Source of the DNA: DATGZX01 sp035296965
GTDB taxonomy: Bacteria > Planctomycetota > Planctomycetia > Gemmatales > Gemmataceae
Direction of reading: 5' to 3'
Assembly (NCBI GenBank): GCA_035296965.1
Contig: DATGZX010000398.1
Span: 1 to 43,035, forward strand
DNA: 43,035 nucleotides
The notes under the pieces were generated by a model that was not told the DNA's origin, made no database searches, and saw only the letters and a list, made by a program, of their open reading frames with translations. Within the stretch, counting starts at the first letter, position 1. Each line of letters opens with the position of its first letter. This document shows positions 33,343-42,816 of this stretch, piece after piece. The translations under genes and the position numbers were made by a program.

Positions 33343-33368
33343 GGGCGGCCAAGGGCCGCCCCTTTTTT
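33343..33368 (+). terminator. Intrinsic terminator after the M56 gene
   Basis: GGGCGGCC (33343-33350), loop AAG, GGCCGCCC (33354-33361), then C and six Ts. A classic rho-independent terminator 50 bp after the stop. Confidence 0.88.
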
Positions 33369-33401
33369 CTATTCGACTCGCGAACCAAACCGCATAGCCG
33401 T

Positions 33402-33896
33402 TCACGCTCCAAATAAAATACACGTCGTCGTCCCATGGGCGTAGAGTTGCCCGCTGTCATCGACAATTCGCCCCTCGGCTGTTGCGACCTTGCCGCCAAA
33501 GTGAAGCACGCTCGCATGGGCCCACACGCGCCCCGTTTCACGTTTGAGCGCCTTGACGTAGTTCACCTTGATCTCGAGAGTGCTGTACGCGCGGCCCTTT
33601 GGCAGCCGGGTGTGGATCGCGCAGCCCATTGCCGAGTCGAGGATCGTCGCAGCAAGCCCGCCGTGAACGACCCCAATCGGGTTGTAGTGCTGCTCGCCAG
33701 GCTCGACGCTGAAGACGGCGCGGCCGTCACTCACCTCTTCGATCTTGAACCCGAGAAGGCGAGCCATCGGCGGCGCCGGGATTTCGCCGGCAGCCAATGC
33801 CCGCAGGAACTCGATCCCGCTACGCGAGGCTCCGGCGTTCGCCAAGGCGACCGGGTCCTCCCAGGTGACCGTGAGCGTTTTTTCCAAAGAGCTCAT
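33402..33896 (-). CDS. PaaI-family hotdog thioesterase
   Basis: 164 residues with a single hotdog domain: MARLLGFKIEEVSDGRAVFSV, then HYNPIGVVHGGLAATILDSAMGCA quoted in part as NPIGVVHGGLAATILDSAMG, then LEIKVNYVKALKRETGRVWAHAS. The NPxGxVHGG block and the following Asp are typical of PaaI/YbgC-like acyl-CoA thioesterases active on aryl- or medium-chain acyl-CoA in the cytoplasm. AAGGA precedes the ATG at 33896. It converges with the M56 gene. No aromatic degradation genes are nearby, so the substrate is unknown. Confidence 0.85.
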   Translation of the reverse strand: MSSLEKTLTVTWEDPVALANAGASRSGIEFLRALAAGEIPAPPMARLLGFKIEEVSDGRAVFSVEPGEQHYNPIGVVHGGLAATILDSAMGCAIHTRLPKGRAYSTLEIKVNYVKALKRETGRVWAHASVLHFGGKVATAEGRIVDDSGQLYAHGTTTCILFGA

Positions 33897-34323
33897 GACT
33901 CATCCTTTCAGGTCCCAATAACGAATCGGGTCGGGTCAACAAAACGATCGACTTAGAGAATTCGGCATGCTCCCTGGCAAAATCTACTGCCCCGAACAAG
34001 AGGCGTGCGTTCCGGCCGAAGGCCATTCATTGTAGTACGGGGCCTCGACTCCAGTAAGCCGCTGCGCAAGCACAACCGCTTCGATTGTTGTGGGCCGGAT
34101 GGGCAAACCGGCCGAAGAGGCGCGTGCGGATTACCAGTTTGGCCCACAGCCCCTTGAGCACTTATTTACGCGCGGGTCTTAACGTGCGACCATGGTGGGA
34201 TCCGCATGGAAGGGATGGATGCCGGCGAACGTAGCGCTTCCTTGCCGGCGCGGGCTGCGATGGCTCGGCAGCTTTGGGCGGCGCGATTCTCGGCACTCTG
34301 CGTCTAATCCTTAAGGGAGAGCC
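33897..34323. other. Non-coding stretch upstream of the sigma factor gene
   Basis: 427 bp between divergent genes. I see no convincing gene, and no promoter match I would defend. GCCGGCGAACG..TTGCCGGC (about 34220-34247) is a small inverted repeat. The stretch must hold promoters for the thioesterase gene and the sigma factor operon. Confidence 0.5.
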
Positions 34324-34938
34324 ATGACTGCCGACTGCAGCGCCAACCCTGAGAAGCTTCTCCAACGGGCGCGGACGGGAAGCGGGCCGGCACTTGGCGA
34401 GCTGCTCGAGCGCTACCATGGCTATCTGACGCTGCTAGCTCGGGTGCAGATTGGCCGCAGGCTTCAGGGTAAAGTGGATGCTATGGACCTCGTCCAGGAA
34501 ACTTTCCTGGGTGTGCATCAGCATTTCGCCCTGTTTCGCGGGAACACCGAGGCCGAGTTCGTGACCTGGTTACGGCGGATTCTGGCGTCCAAGCTGGCGG
34601 ATGTTCTGCGCCGTTATTGCGGCACTCGCCGAGATGTTCGCCTGGAAAGGAAATTGACAGACGAACTTGACCAGTCTTCGCGCGTTCTGGGTCAGGTTTT
34701 GATGGCAGCGCAAAGCTCGCCCAGCCAGCAAGCCGCCCGGCGCGAACAGTCTGTCATTTTGGCGGACGCCTTGGCGCACCTCCCGGAGGACTACCGCGAA
34801 GTACTCATCCTGCACCACCTGGAGGAGCTAAACTTTCCGGAGGTGGCGCGGCGCATGGGCCGCTCGGTTGATAGCGTCAAGAACTTGTGGATCCGGGCCC
34901 TTGCCCGGCTGCGCCGCCGGTTAGTGAGGGCCTCATGA
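34324..34938 (+). CDS. ECF-type RNA polymerase sigma factor
   Basis: 204 residues. Region 2 (about 25-95) includes LLARVQIGRRLQGKVDAMDLVQETF, quoted in part as LQGKVDAMDLVQETFLGVHQ; region 4 (about 140-200) includes LAHLPEDYREVLILHHLEEL and FPEVARRMGRSVDSVKNLWI, a helix-turn-helix for the -35 element. The long interdomain linker and the coupled kinase fit the planctomycete ECF groups linked to Ser/Thr kinases, where phosphorylation rather than an anti-sigma factor is thought to control activity. No anti-sigma gene is adjacent. GGGAGAG precedes the ATG. Its stop overlaps the kinase start (ATGA). Confidence 0.92.
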   Translation: MTADCSANPEKLLQRARTGSGPALGELLERYHGYLTLLARVQIGRRLQGKVDAMDLVQETFLGVHQHFALFRGNTEAEFVTWLRRILASKLADVLRRYCGTRRDVRLERKLTDELDQSSRVLGQVLMAAQSSPSQQAARREQSVILADALAHLPEDYREVLILHHLEELNFPEVARRMGRSVDSVKNLWIRALARLRRRLVRAS

Positions 34939-37802
34939 ACTTGACAGAATCCAACTGTGTGCGGAGGGCCGAGGGCGCTACGGTGGTTGCCCCGGCCCTT
35001 TTAGCCAGCGATTCCCGGGTGGCGCGCGCGGTCGAAGAGTACCTGGCTCTCCTCAAGAGCGGGCAGAGACCGGACCGTGAAGCCTTCCTGGCGCGCGACC
35101 CCGCGATTGCCAAGGCGCTCGCCGAATGCCTGGAGGGCCTGGAATTCATTCACATGGCCGCTTCCGGACTCCAGCAGGTCGAAGCCGACGGCCGGACCAG
35201 CAGTCCCCCATCCGCCGGCGAGGATTTCCCGCAGGCCTTGCCCCTGGGCGACTACCAGATCGTCCGCCAAGTAGGCCGGGGCGGCATGGGCATCGTCTAC
35301 GAAGCCGTGCAGCTTTCTCTGGGGCGACGCGTCGCACTCAAGATCCTGCCGCTGGCGGCGGCTCTCGACGCCCGGCAGCTCCAGCGCTTTAAAAGCGAAG
35401 CCATCACCGCCGCGCACTTGCACCATCCTCATATCGTGCCGGTGTACGCCGTCGGCTACGACCGCGGCGTGCATTATTACGCCATGCAGTTCATCGAAGG
35501 AAAGACACTGGGAGATTTCATCGAAGGCTTCCGTCGCATGACGGCCCTTGCGAGTTGGTCTCTCCTTTCGACCAAGCCAGCGCCCTTGGGAGTCCCTTCC
35601 ATTCCGGGGGAGCCGGATCTGTCGAGCACCAGACCGGATCCCCCCTCTCCTTCCCATCCAGTCGCGCCGGACACCGTCCCCATGGCCGGCCTGGCCACGG
35701 AGCGGTCGATCCAGAGCCGGAGTTTTTTCCGGACGGCGGCACAGCTGGGCATTCAAGCTGCCCTGGCGCTGGAGCAAGCGCACCAGGTTGGCGTGGTGCA
35801 CCGGGACGTCAAACCCGCCAACCTGCTCGTCGACCTGGCCGGCAAACTTTGGATCACTGATTTCGGCCTGGCCCGTTTCCGCGACAACCCCGATCTGACC
35901 TTCACAGGCGATCTGCTCGGCACCTGGCGCTACATGAGTCCCGAGCAGGCCGCTGCCAAACGGGTGCTGGTCGACCATCGGACGGACATCTATTCTCTCG
36001 GCGTCACGCTTTATGAGCTGCTCACCCTGACGCCGCCTTTTGAGAGCAGTGATCGCCAGGAGTTGCTCCACCAGATTGCCTGCGAGGAGCCACGCACACC
36101 CCGGCGGATGAATCCTGCGATTCCCGTCGAGCTTGAAACCATCGTTCTGAAAGCCATCGCCAAGCGTCCGGAAGAGCGCTATGCCACGGCTCAGGAGCTA
36201 GCCGACGACCTCGAACGATTCCTGGAGGACAAGCCGGTCCGGGCTCGGCGGCCTTCGGCCCGGGAAAGGCTGGTGAAATGGGCGCGCCGCCACAAGCCGA
36301 TCGTGGCGGCGGCGGCAATCACTCTCGTCCTGGCTGTGGTATTCCTCAGCATCAGTACCATCCTCGCCTGGAAAAGCGAGCAGCACGCGAATGCTGCCTC
36401 CCAGGTGGCTGAAAGCGCCCTCCAAGCGCAGAAAGAGCAGCAGGAGGCAACGACAAAAGACCTGAACGTCATGCTGCAGGCTTTCGAGGGCATGCTTAGG
36501 CACATCCGCAAAGTATCACCCTGGGTGTCCAGGGACTCGCGCATGCGGCAGGAACATCAAGCTGAGCTGCATAAGCTGATTGCCAGTTACAAGGCACTCG
36601 CGAATGCGCATAGCGCCGACCCCAACGTGCGACTGACTTTCGGGAACGCGTACATGGCAGTCGGTTGGATTCAATTTGGGCTGGGAGAGTTGGCGCAAGC
36701 AGCCACTTCCTTTGACCAGGCGCTGGCGATTTTCGAGCAGCTGGCACTCGAGCAGCCCAGCTTGGAAGCGCGTTTTGCTTTGGCTTCGTGCCATCATGAT
36801 CGGGCCTTGCTCTTTCGGGATGCAAGCAGGATCCAGGACGCGGAGCAATCGCTCAAAGAGGCGATGGACATCTATCAAGGACTGGCCGCGGAGTTTTCTC
36901 AAAATCCCTGGATAGCCTGGATAGTTTTCTGGCTTGAAGAATCGCGGCATGAACTAAGCGCGCTGTTGTTCGCAACCGGCCGGCCGCAGGAAGCCGAGAC
37001 AGCCCTTCGTCAAGCTTTGCCGATCCTCGAGCGGCTGCATCGCGACATACCCGGATGTCCCATCTGCCAGACTTCCCTGACCGATTGTCTCGATAATCTT
37101 GGGCTAATACTGCAGCAGACGGGCCGCGCCGGCGAAGCGGAAAAAAGCTGCCGGCGAGCCCTCGATTTGCTGAACGAGCTTACCGTGCGCATCAATGCGC
37201 CGACTTTCCCGGCAGAGTTCCTTCCCATGTATGAGGACCTTAACATTCCCGAGAGAACGGCGCTGGTTGGCAAGCACCTCGGTAGTCTGTTGCATCAAGC
37301 AGGGCGGCTGGAAGAATCGGAAAAAGCACATTCGAAATCTTTGGAAGTATTGAAGTCGCTCGTCGCCAGTTCGCCGGGGAGCCCGGATCTGCAAGAGGAA
37401 CTTGGTGCCGTCCAATGTCAATTGGGCCTCGTGTTGGCGCAGAGAGGGCAAGCCAAGGATGCGGAACAGGCTTGCCAGCAGGCGCTGAGGCTGCTCCAGC
37501 CGTTGGTTGCCGACTACCCAACCAAGCAGGATTACCAAAAAGAGCTGGGTGGCTGCTGGAACGCGCTGGGCAGCTTGCTCGAAAACAGTCAACGGCTGCC
37601 CGACGCGGAGGAGGACTATCGTCAGTCCGTTGCGATCTTCGAGAAATTGGCTCGAAAGTTCCCGAGCATCCAGGAGTATCAAACTGGCCTGAGCGCCAGT
37701 CAGAAGAACCTGGGACGCTTGCTCAAAAAGCAACACAAAGCTCAGGAGGCCCGACAAGTGCACGAGCGTTCGATCACGGCGCGAGAGGCCGCGATCAAGT
37801 GA
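34935..37802 (+). CDS. Ser/Thr protein kinase with transmembrane segment and TPR-like repeats
   Basis: The ATG at 34935 overlaps the sigma factor stop (ATGA), so translation is coupled. 955 residues. A planctomycete-type N-terminal region (1-100) precedes the kinase domain: GRGGMGIVYEA (114-124), Lys136, HRDVKPAN (289-296) and DFGLA (309-313), all intact. A Pro/Ser-rich insert (about 203-262) lies between the hinge and the catalytic loop. One transmembrane segment (AAAAITLVLAVVFLSISTIL, about 455-475) puts the C-terminal half outside; this half carries many TPR units (AVGWIQFGLGELAQAATSFD, YQKELGGCWNALGSLLENSQ). It probably senses an external cue and acts on the sigma factor. Confidence 0.92.
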   Translation: MNLTESNCVRRAEGATVVAPALLASDSRVARAVEEYLALLKSGQRPDREAFLARDPAIAKALAECLEGLEFIHMAASGLQQVEADGRTSSPPSAGEDFPQALPLGDYQIVRQVGRGGMGIVYEAVQLSLGRRVALKILPLAAALDARQLQRFKSEAITAAHLHHPHIVPVYAVGYDRGVHYYAMQFIEGKTLGDFIEGFRRMTALASWSLLSTKPAPLGVPSIPGEPDLSSTRPDPPSPSHPVAPDTVPMAGLATERSIQSRSFFRTAAQLGIQAALALEQAHQVGVVHRDVKPANLLVDLAGKLWITDFGLARFRDNPDLTFTGDLLGTWRYMSPEQAAAKRVLVDHRTDIYSLGVTLYELLTLTPPFESSDRQELLHQIACEEPRTPRRMNPAIPVELETIVLKAIAKRPEERYATAQELADDLERFLEDKPVRARRPSARERLVKWARRHKPIVAAAAITLVLAVVFLSISTILAWKSEQHANAASQVAESALQAQKEQQEATTKDLNVMLQAFEGMLRHIRKVSPWVSRDSRMRQEHQAELHKLIASYKALANAHSADPNVRLTFGNAYMAVGWIQFGLGELAQAATSFDQALAIFEQLALEQPSLEARFALASCHHDRALLFRDASRIQDAEQSLKEAMDIYQGLAAEFSQNPWIAWIVFWLEESRHELSALLFATGRPQEAETALRQALPILERLHRDIPGCPICQTSLTDCLDNLGLILQQTGRAGEAEKSCRRALDLLNELTVRINAPTFPAEFLPMYEDLNIPERTALVGKHLGSLLHQAGRLEESEKAHSKSLEVLKSLVASSPGSPDLQEELGAVQCQLGLVLAQRGQAKDAEQACQQALRLLQPLVADYPTKQDYQKELGGCWNALGSLLENSQRLPDAEEDYRQSVAIFEKLARKFPSIQEYQTGLSASQKNLGRLLKKQHKAQEARQVHERSITAREAAIK

Positions 37803-38364
37803 CCAGGGCCTGGCTTGGAAGCAGCGATTCAACCGGCAAGGCGACAATTTGCGCAGGACTCAATCTGAAACTGCGAATCCTCTAGGCGGGCCCCGCAATT
37901 ACCAGTGAACTATCTAAAAGCTCCGAAAACAATTCCTCACCTACTTACTTGATCCATTGACACCCAGCGGATACATTTCACCTATTGCCAAACCTCTGGC
38001 ACGGAATCAGCGTTAAGCCATTAACTTATTGCTCCGCATGAAGCTTGGAGCGCGTTGAAAAAGGGGTCAGACCCCTTGAGTTCTGCAGAGCCTGGTGCCT
38101 CAGAAATGGGTGGAGTGCCTTGATTGTTCAGGGGGTCAGACCCCTTTTTCAACCCCTGATTAACGCCATTTAACCCGTCGGATCATCGGAAGATCCTGCC
38201 CCTGGGACGATCCAGGGGAGCTTTCACGGGCTCGCGAGCGGTCATGTCTCCGGGCCCGGAATTGCGTGCGCGCAGCAGCGCGATCTGCAACGTCGATCGG
38301 ATTTACCCTTTTACTGGTCTTGGCTGCTCCCCCTGCATAGCCAACCGACGGAAGGAATTGCGCC
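37803..38364. other. Intergenic region with a repeat element upstream of the surface protein
   Basis: 562 bp. 37803-38047 shows no gene. 38048-38155 is a full repeat element. 38156-38364 precedes the surface-protein gene and should hold its promoter; I cannot point to one with confidence. GGAAGGAATTG precedes the ATG at 38365. Confidence 0.6.
38048..38155 (+). repeat. GGGGTCAGACCCC-bounded element, copy 2
   Basis: Arms GTTGAAAAAGGGGTCAGACC.. (38054-38075) and ..GGTCAGACCCCTTTTTCAAC (38132-38153) pair with one mismatch around a 56-nt interior (38076-38131). The interior matches copy 1 (24579-24692, read on the minus strand) at 46 of 56 positions. Each GGGGTCAGACCCC is itself a small palindrome. 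Confidence 0.85.
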
Positions 38365-41217
38365 ATGGATTTAGTGAGATGGATGCGTGGCATTCAACGC
38401 CGGGGCAAAGTGCAGGGCGGCTACGCGCCTAGCGAAAGGCGCACGCCGAGGGCTAAACCGTACCTCGAAACGCTCGAGGAACGTCTCGTGCTCGCGACCG
38501 ACAGCTGGTCGGGGGCCGGCACCACAGCCTTTTGGTCGAACAGCGTCAACTGGGGCGGACAGGCACCAAGCGCCGGCGATAACCTTGTCTTTCCCACCGG
38601 AGTGACTCGCCTTGGCAGCACCAACGACATCACTCCCGGCAGTTCCTTCGGGACCCTTACGCTCTTAGGGACGAGTTATAACCTCAGCGGCAATCCAATT
38701 GTGTTGACTGGCGGCCTCTCCGCCTCAAACTCGAGCGGGTCCAACCTCTTCAGCCTGGATACAACGCTGGGGTCGTCGCTGAGCTTCACAGCCGTGAACA
38801 CCGGCACGGTGCTCAACATTGGCCAGCCGATTCATCTTGCCGGCAATACCTTCACCGTGGCCGGCCTGGGCGCTATCAATATCACCGGTCTGATCGGCGG
38901 CGCAGGAGGTCTGATTGCGGATACGGCCGGAAAGCTCACTCTCTCAGCCAACAATGTCTATTCCGGTCCAACCACGGTAGAGGCAGGCAGTCTTCTCATC
39001 AACGGCTCGCAGCCGAACAATGCCATCAGCGTCGACGCCGGCGCCGCCTTGGGTGGCACAGGCACCGTGGGCGCCGTCACGGTTACGGGCGGAGCGCTGG
39101 ACCCCGGCTCTCCGACAGGGCCGGGCACGTTGACGGTAGATGGCAACGTCACGCTCGATAGCTCTTCTTCCGTCAACGTCGAGCTCAATGGCGCGACGCC
39201 AGGACAGGGCTACGACCAGCTCGTCGTGAACGGGAGCATCGATCTCGCCGGGAGCACGCTGAACGCCACACTGAACTATGCATCGATTGTCGGCACCGCC
39301 TTCACGATCATCCACAGCACAGGCGGTCTCAACGGTACTTTCAATGGTTTGAGTAACGGCAGCACCTTCTCGTTTAGCGGCAAGAGCTTTGAGATCTCCT
39401 ATACCGCGACAGATGTGGTCCTGAAGCAGGTGACGGCCGCTACGCTGACGGCCATGACCTCATCCGTCAACAATGGGGTCTTCGGCCAGGCCGTCACCTT
39501 CACCGCCACCGTTACACCCGTGGCGCCCAATACCGGCGTACCGACTGGAACCGTGAACTTCTCGGTCGACGGCACTTCGTCCTTCGTGGCGACCCTTGCC
39601 AACGGCAAGGCAACGTTCACGACTTTCTCCCTGCCAGTGGGGAACCACCTGGTCACGGCCAACTATAAGGGGGACGTCAACTACTCTTCGAGTAGCTCCG
39701 CTGATTTCCCGCAGAATGTCAGCCCTTCCAACAGCTCAACCGTTCTCAGCTCGTCTGCGAACCCGTCGCTCCTCGGCAACGCTGTGACCATCACGGCGAC
39801 AATCAATGCCGTCGCTCCCGGCATCGGCACGCCGACCGGCAGCGTAGTCTTTGCCATTGACGGTATTTCCCAGCCGGCTGTCAACCTTGTCTCCGGCCAG
39901 GCCACGATGACCACTTCGGCCCTGAGCGGGGGCGCCCACGCGCTCACGGCGTCGTACAGCGGCGACGGCAACTTCAACGCCAGTGTCTCGACCACCTTCA
40001 CCCAGACCGTGAATGCCGTCAACACCGCGACGACTTTCACAGTCTCGCCCAACCCTTCGGTGGTTGGCCAGCCGCTCGTCCTAACGGCGACGGTGAGCCC
40101 CACCGGTTCGACCAACTTTTCGCCGACCGGCGTCATTGTTTTCGACAACGGCGGCTCGATTCTCGGCACGGTGCCTCTCACCGGCAATACCGCGAGCATG
40201 ACGCTGTCGACGCTCTCTCGGGGAAGCTACTCTCTGACGGCGAAGTACAAGGGCGACGACAATTTCTCCGGAAGTACGTCTACCGGCATCACGCAAGTAG
40301 TAAACCCTTCGTCCACGACCATCCAGATCCAAAGCTCGGCAGGCACGGTCCTCTTCGGCACTCGAGTCACCTTCTCGATCCAAGTGAGCGCCACTCCGCC
40401 GGGCTCGGGTGCTCCCAGCGGGACTGTGGTTTTCCTGGACGGCGCGACGACGATCGGGTCAGTCGCCCTGAGCAACTCGACGGGGGCCTTTTCGACCTCG
40501 AGCTTCGTGATCGGCAAGAACGCCATCACGGCCGTGTTCACCGGGAGCACGAACTTCAGCTCGAGCACCTCCGCGCCGCTGGTCGAAGAGGTCGGCACCA
40601 CGGATCAGCGTTTTGTCGTGCAATTGTACCTGGACCTGCTCAATCGCCCGGTCGATATCAACGGGTTCAATACCTGGATGACGGTGTTGAGCCAGGGCGG
40701 CACGCACGCCCAGGTGGCCCAGGCCATCGAAGGCAGCCAGGAATATCAGACCGATGTAATCGAAAACCTTTACCACCAGTATTTGCATCGCGATGCCGAC
40801 CCGGCCGGTCTCGCTTATTTCCTGGGCCGCTTCGAAGCCGGCGACACCCAGGAGGAGATGGCGGCAGCGATTGCCGGGTCGCAGGAGTATTTCAGCACGC
40901 GCGGCGGCGCGACGAATGACGGGTTCCTGACCGCCTTGTACCTGGATACGCTCAACCGGGTGGTCGACCCCGGCGGGCGCTCGTTCTTCGACGCCGAGCT
41001 GGCCGCGGGCTTGAGCCGTGCACAGGCCGCCGCTCAAATCTTGAGCAGTGTGGAATATCGCCAAGATTTGATCGAGGCCGACTATCAGCACTATCTGCAC
41101 CGTCAGGCGGATCCGACGGGTTTGAACATCCTGTTAAGCGATTTGCAGCAAGGCGTGCGAGACGAAGACGTCATCTCGGCCATCGCCGGCTCGGACGAAT
41201 ACGCCTCCCTCGCCTAG
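38365..41217 (+). CDS. Large surface protein: LEPR-XLL-like N-terminus, Ig-like repeats, DUF4214
   Basis: 950 residues. The basic N-terminus ends in YLETLEERLVLATD, a variant of the planctomycete LEPR-XLL sorting motif. A region like autotransporter-associated repeats follows (about 45-345; NNVYSGPTTVEAGSLLINGS, GALDPGSPTGPGTLTVDGN). Then come four Ig-like domains (Big_3_5 type, about 355-745), each with a T.TV.P...G.PTG.V.F.dG pattern and an ending like ALTASYSGDGNFNAS. The C-terminus (about 755-950) holds DUF4214 units: VQLYLDLLNRPVDINGFNTW, LYLDTLNRVVDPGGRSFF, and repeated AIAGSQEY/AIAGSDEY. It is probably exported and cell-surface associated; its ligand is unknown. Confidence 0.85.
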   Translation: MDLVRWMRGIQRRGKVQGGYAPSERRTPRAKPYLETLEERLVLATDSWSGAGTTAFWSNSVNWGGQAPSAGDNLVFPTGVTRLGSTNDITPGSSFGTLTLLGTSYNLSGNPIVLTGGLSASNSSGSNLFSLDTTLGSSLSFTAVNTGTVLNIGQPIHLAGNTFTVAGLGAINITGLIGGAGGLIADTAGKLTLSANNVYSGPTTVEAGSLLINGSQPNNAISVDAGAALGGTGTVGAVTVTGGALDPGSPTGPGTLTVDGNVTLDSSSSVNVELNGATPGQGYDQLVVNGSIDLAGSTLNATLNYASIVGTAFTIIHSTGGLNGTFNGLSNGSTFSFSGKSFEISYTATDVVLKQVTAATLTAMTSSVNNGVFGQAVTFTATVTPVAPNTGVPTGTVNFSVDGTSSFVATLANGKATFTTFSLPVGNHLVTANYKGDVNYSSSSSADFPQNVSPSNSSTVLSSSANPSLLGNAVTITATINAVAPGIGTPTGSVVFAIDGISQPAVNLVSGQATMTTSALSGGAHALTASYSGDGNFNASVSTTFTQTVNAVNTATTFTVSPNPSVVGQPLVLTATVSPTGSTNFSPTGVIVFDNGGSILGTVPLTGNTASMTLSTLSRGSYSLTAKYKGDDNFSGSTSTGITQVVNPSSTTIQIQSSAGTVLFGTRVTFSIQVSATPPGSGAPSGTVVFLDGATTIGSVALSNSTGAFSTSSFVIGKNAITAVFTGSTNFSSSTSAPLVEEVGTTDQRFVVQLYLDLLNRPVDINGFNTWMTVLSQGGTHAQVAQAIEGSQEYQTDVIENLYHQYLHRDADPAGLAYFLGRFEAGDTQEEMAAAIAGSQEYFSTRGGATNDGFLTALYLDTLNRVVDPGGRSFFDAELAAGLSRAQAAAQILSSVEYRQDLIEADYQHYLHRQADPTGLNILLSDLQQGVRDEDVISAIAGSDEYASLA

Positions 41218-41293
41218 GGGTGCCGCTCAGACGGGCCCCTCAACCAAGCTTCCGTCGGCAGCGCTGCGCGGGCCTTGGAAGGAGGGATTCAAC

Positions 41294-41779
41294 ATGGACC
41301 GAGTTGAAGCATTGCGCGAGCATCTGTTGAGTTTATTGCAAGGCAAGGCAGCGCATCTCGATTTCGAATCTGCCGTGGCCGACCTGCCCGCGGAGCTACG
41401 CGGCGCCAAGCCGGCGCGGGTGCCTTACAGCCCCTGGAGGCTGGTGGAGCACATGCGCATCGCCCAGTGGGATATCCTTGAGTTCTGTCGCAATCCTGCC
41501 CACGTCTCGCCCGAGTTTCCGAGTGGCTATTGGCCGAGCGGGGATGCCCCGCCCGACGAGCAAGCCTGGGAAACGAGCGTGCAAGCTTTTCAAAAAGACC
41601 TGCAAGCCATGCAGGACCTGGTGCGCGATCCTGCCACGGACTTGTTCACGCCGATCCCACACGGCGACGGCCAGACCATCCTTCGCGAAGCACTGCTGCT
41701 GGCCGACCATAATTCCTATCACCTCGGTCAGCTCGTGGTCGTGCGGCGCGCGCTTGGCGTTTGGCCCACCGACAACTGA
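41294..41779 (+). CDS. DinB-fold protein
   Basis: 161 residues forming a four-helix DinB/YfiT-like bundle. The usual metal site is visible as His53 (RLVEHMRIAQWD) with His139 and His143 (ADHNSYHLGQLV). PYSPWRLVEHM and the HLGQ ending are typical of the family, many of whose members are metal-dependent thiol-linked transferases of unknown substrate. GGAGGG precedes the ATG. The gene lies 76 bp after the surface protein gene and could be read from the same transcript. Confidence 0.85.
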   Translation: MDRVEALREHLLSLLQGKAAHLDFESAVADLPAELRGAKPARVPYSPWRLVEHMRIAQWDILEFCRNPAHVSPEFPSGYWPSGDAPPDEQAWETSVQAFQKDLQAMQDLVRDPATDLFTPIPHGDGQTILREALLLADHNSYHLGQLVVVRRALGVWPTDN

Positions 41780-41964
41780 GGGCAAGGTCGTCTCCGCCCG
41801 GGGCGCCCCAAGCCACTCTGGTCTCGTTCTGCGCCGGTAAACGTTACAAAGGCTTTATGCTTTTCTCATCTGTTTTTAAGAATTGGCTCATATCGTTAAC
41901 CTTGGAGACACTATCTCAACGGCGTATCGGGAACCCATAAGCATTCTTGGCGAGGGACCTAGTC

Positions 41965-42642
41965 ATGCGTACTTTGGTCAGGTTCGGTGTGGTGTTTGGT
42001 ATTGCCGCACTGCTGGCGAATGCGGCGCCAGTCCAGGCACAGCAACGCGGTGGGCGCGGTGGTTTCGGCGGCGGCGCCGGCAACTTGCTGCAGAGTGAAG
42101 TGGTGCAAAAAGAGCTTAAGCTCGACAAGGATCAAATCGACAAAGTCAAGCAGATCGCCACCGACATCCGCGAAAAGCATCAGGATGATTTCGCGGGACT
42201 TCGCGACCTCAGCCAGGAGGAAAGAGGCGAGAAGATGCGCGAGTTGATGAAGAAAGTCGGCGAAGAAACTACGAAGGCACTCGCCGACGTATTCAAACCC
42301 GAGCAGTTGGCGCGCTACAAACAGCTTCAGCTGCAAGTCCGCGGCGTTCAGGCATTCACGGATGCAGAGGTTCAGAAAGATCTGAAGCTTACCGACGAGC
42401 AGAAGGACAAGATCAAGACCATCAACGCAGATTATGACAAAGACATGGCAGACCTTCGCTCAGCCGGTGACCCCCAGGCAATGCGAACCAAGGGTCCTGC
42501 TATGCGCAAAGAAGCGATGGAGAAGGCCGTAGCCGTTCTCACCGACGAGCAGAAGGAATCTTGGAAGTCGATGACCGGCAAGATCATTGATATTCCAATG
42601 GGCGGTGGCGGCCGCGGCGGAAAAAAGGGTAAGGGCGGCTAG
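41965..42642 (+). CDS. Spy/CpxP-like secreted helical protein
   Basis: The ATG at 41965 follows GAGGG; a TTG at 41947 is less likely. 225 residues with a signal peptide (VFGIAALLANAAPVQA, cut before QQRGG), then a Gly/Arg-rich linker (QQRGGRGGFGGGAG). Two related helical halves follow: VVQKELKLDKDQIDKVKQIA and EVQKDLKLTDEQKDKIKTIN, each with an L..dQ-type motif as in Spy/CpxP, plus VLTDEQKESWKSMTG near the end. The C-terminus is again glycine- and lysine-rich (MGGGGRGGKKGKGG). Spy-like proteins are periplasmic chaperones or stress sensors; planctomycetes have many of these and the function here is not known. Confidence 0.75.
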   Translation: MRTLVRFGVVFGIAALLANAAPVQAQQRGGRGGFGGGAGNLLQSEVVQKELKLDKDQIDKVKQIATDIREKHQDDFAGLRDLSQEERGEKMRELMKKVGEETTKALADVFKPEQLARYKQLQLQVRGVQAFTDAEVQKDLKLTDEQKDKIKTINADYDKDMADLRSAGDPQAMRTKGPAMRKEAMEKAVAVLTDEQKESWKSMTGKIIDIPMGGGGRGGKKGKGG

Positions 42643-42740
42643 TAACAATCCCTTTATTGCTCGAGGTGCGCGGTCCCTGAAAGCCAGCGCACCAAGCGAA
42701 TCACCATCGCGCGATCGGGCAAGTGTTGATTGCAATAATC

Positions 42741-42784
42741 AGGCCACGGCCGGGAACTCCTCACGGGGCTCCTAGCCGTGGCCT
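42741..42784 (+). terminator. Hairpin terminator after the Spy-like gene
   Basis: AGGCCACGGC (42741-42750) pairs with GCCGTGGCCT (42775-42784) over 10 bp; the 24-nt loop can also pair within itself (GGGAACTCC..). TTTGC follows. It lies 98 bp after the stop. Confidence 0.6.
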
Positions 42785-42816
42785 TTGCATTGGTGCCTGA
42801 TCGACTTGAGCCGGCT

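Noticed and set aside
34887..34934. A longer kinase start at GTG 34887
   Set aside because: It overlaps the sigma factor by 52 bp without a Shine-Dalgarno site; ATGA coupling at 34935 is simpler.
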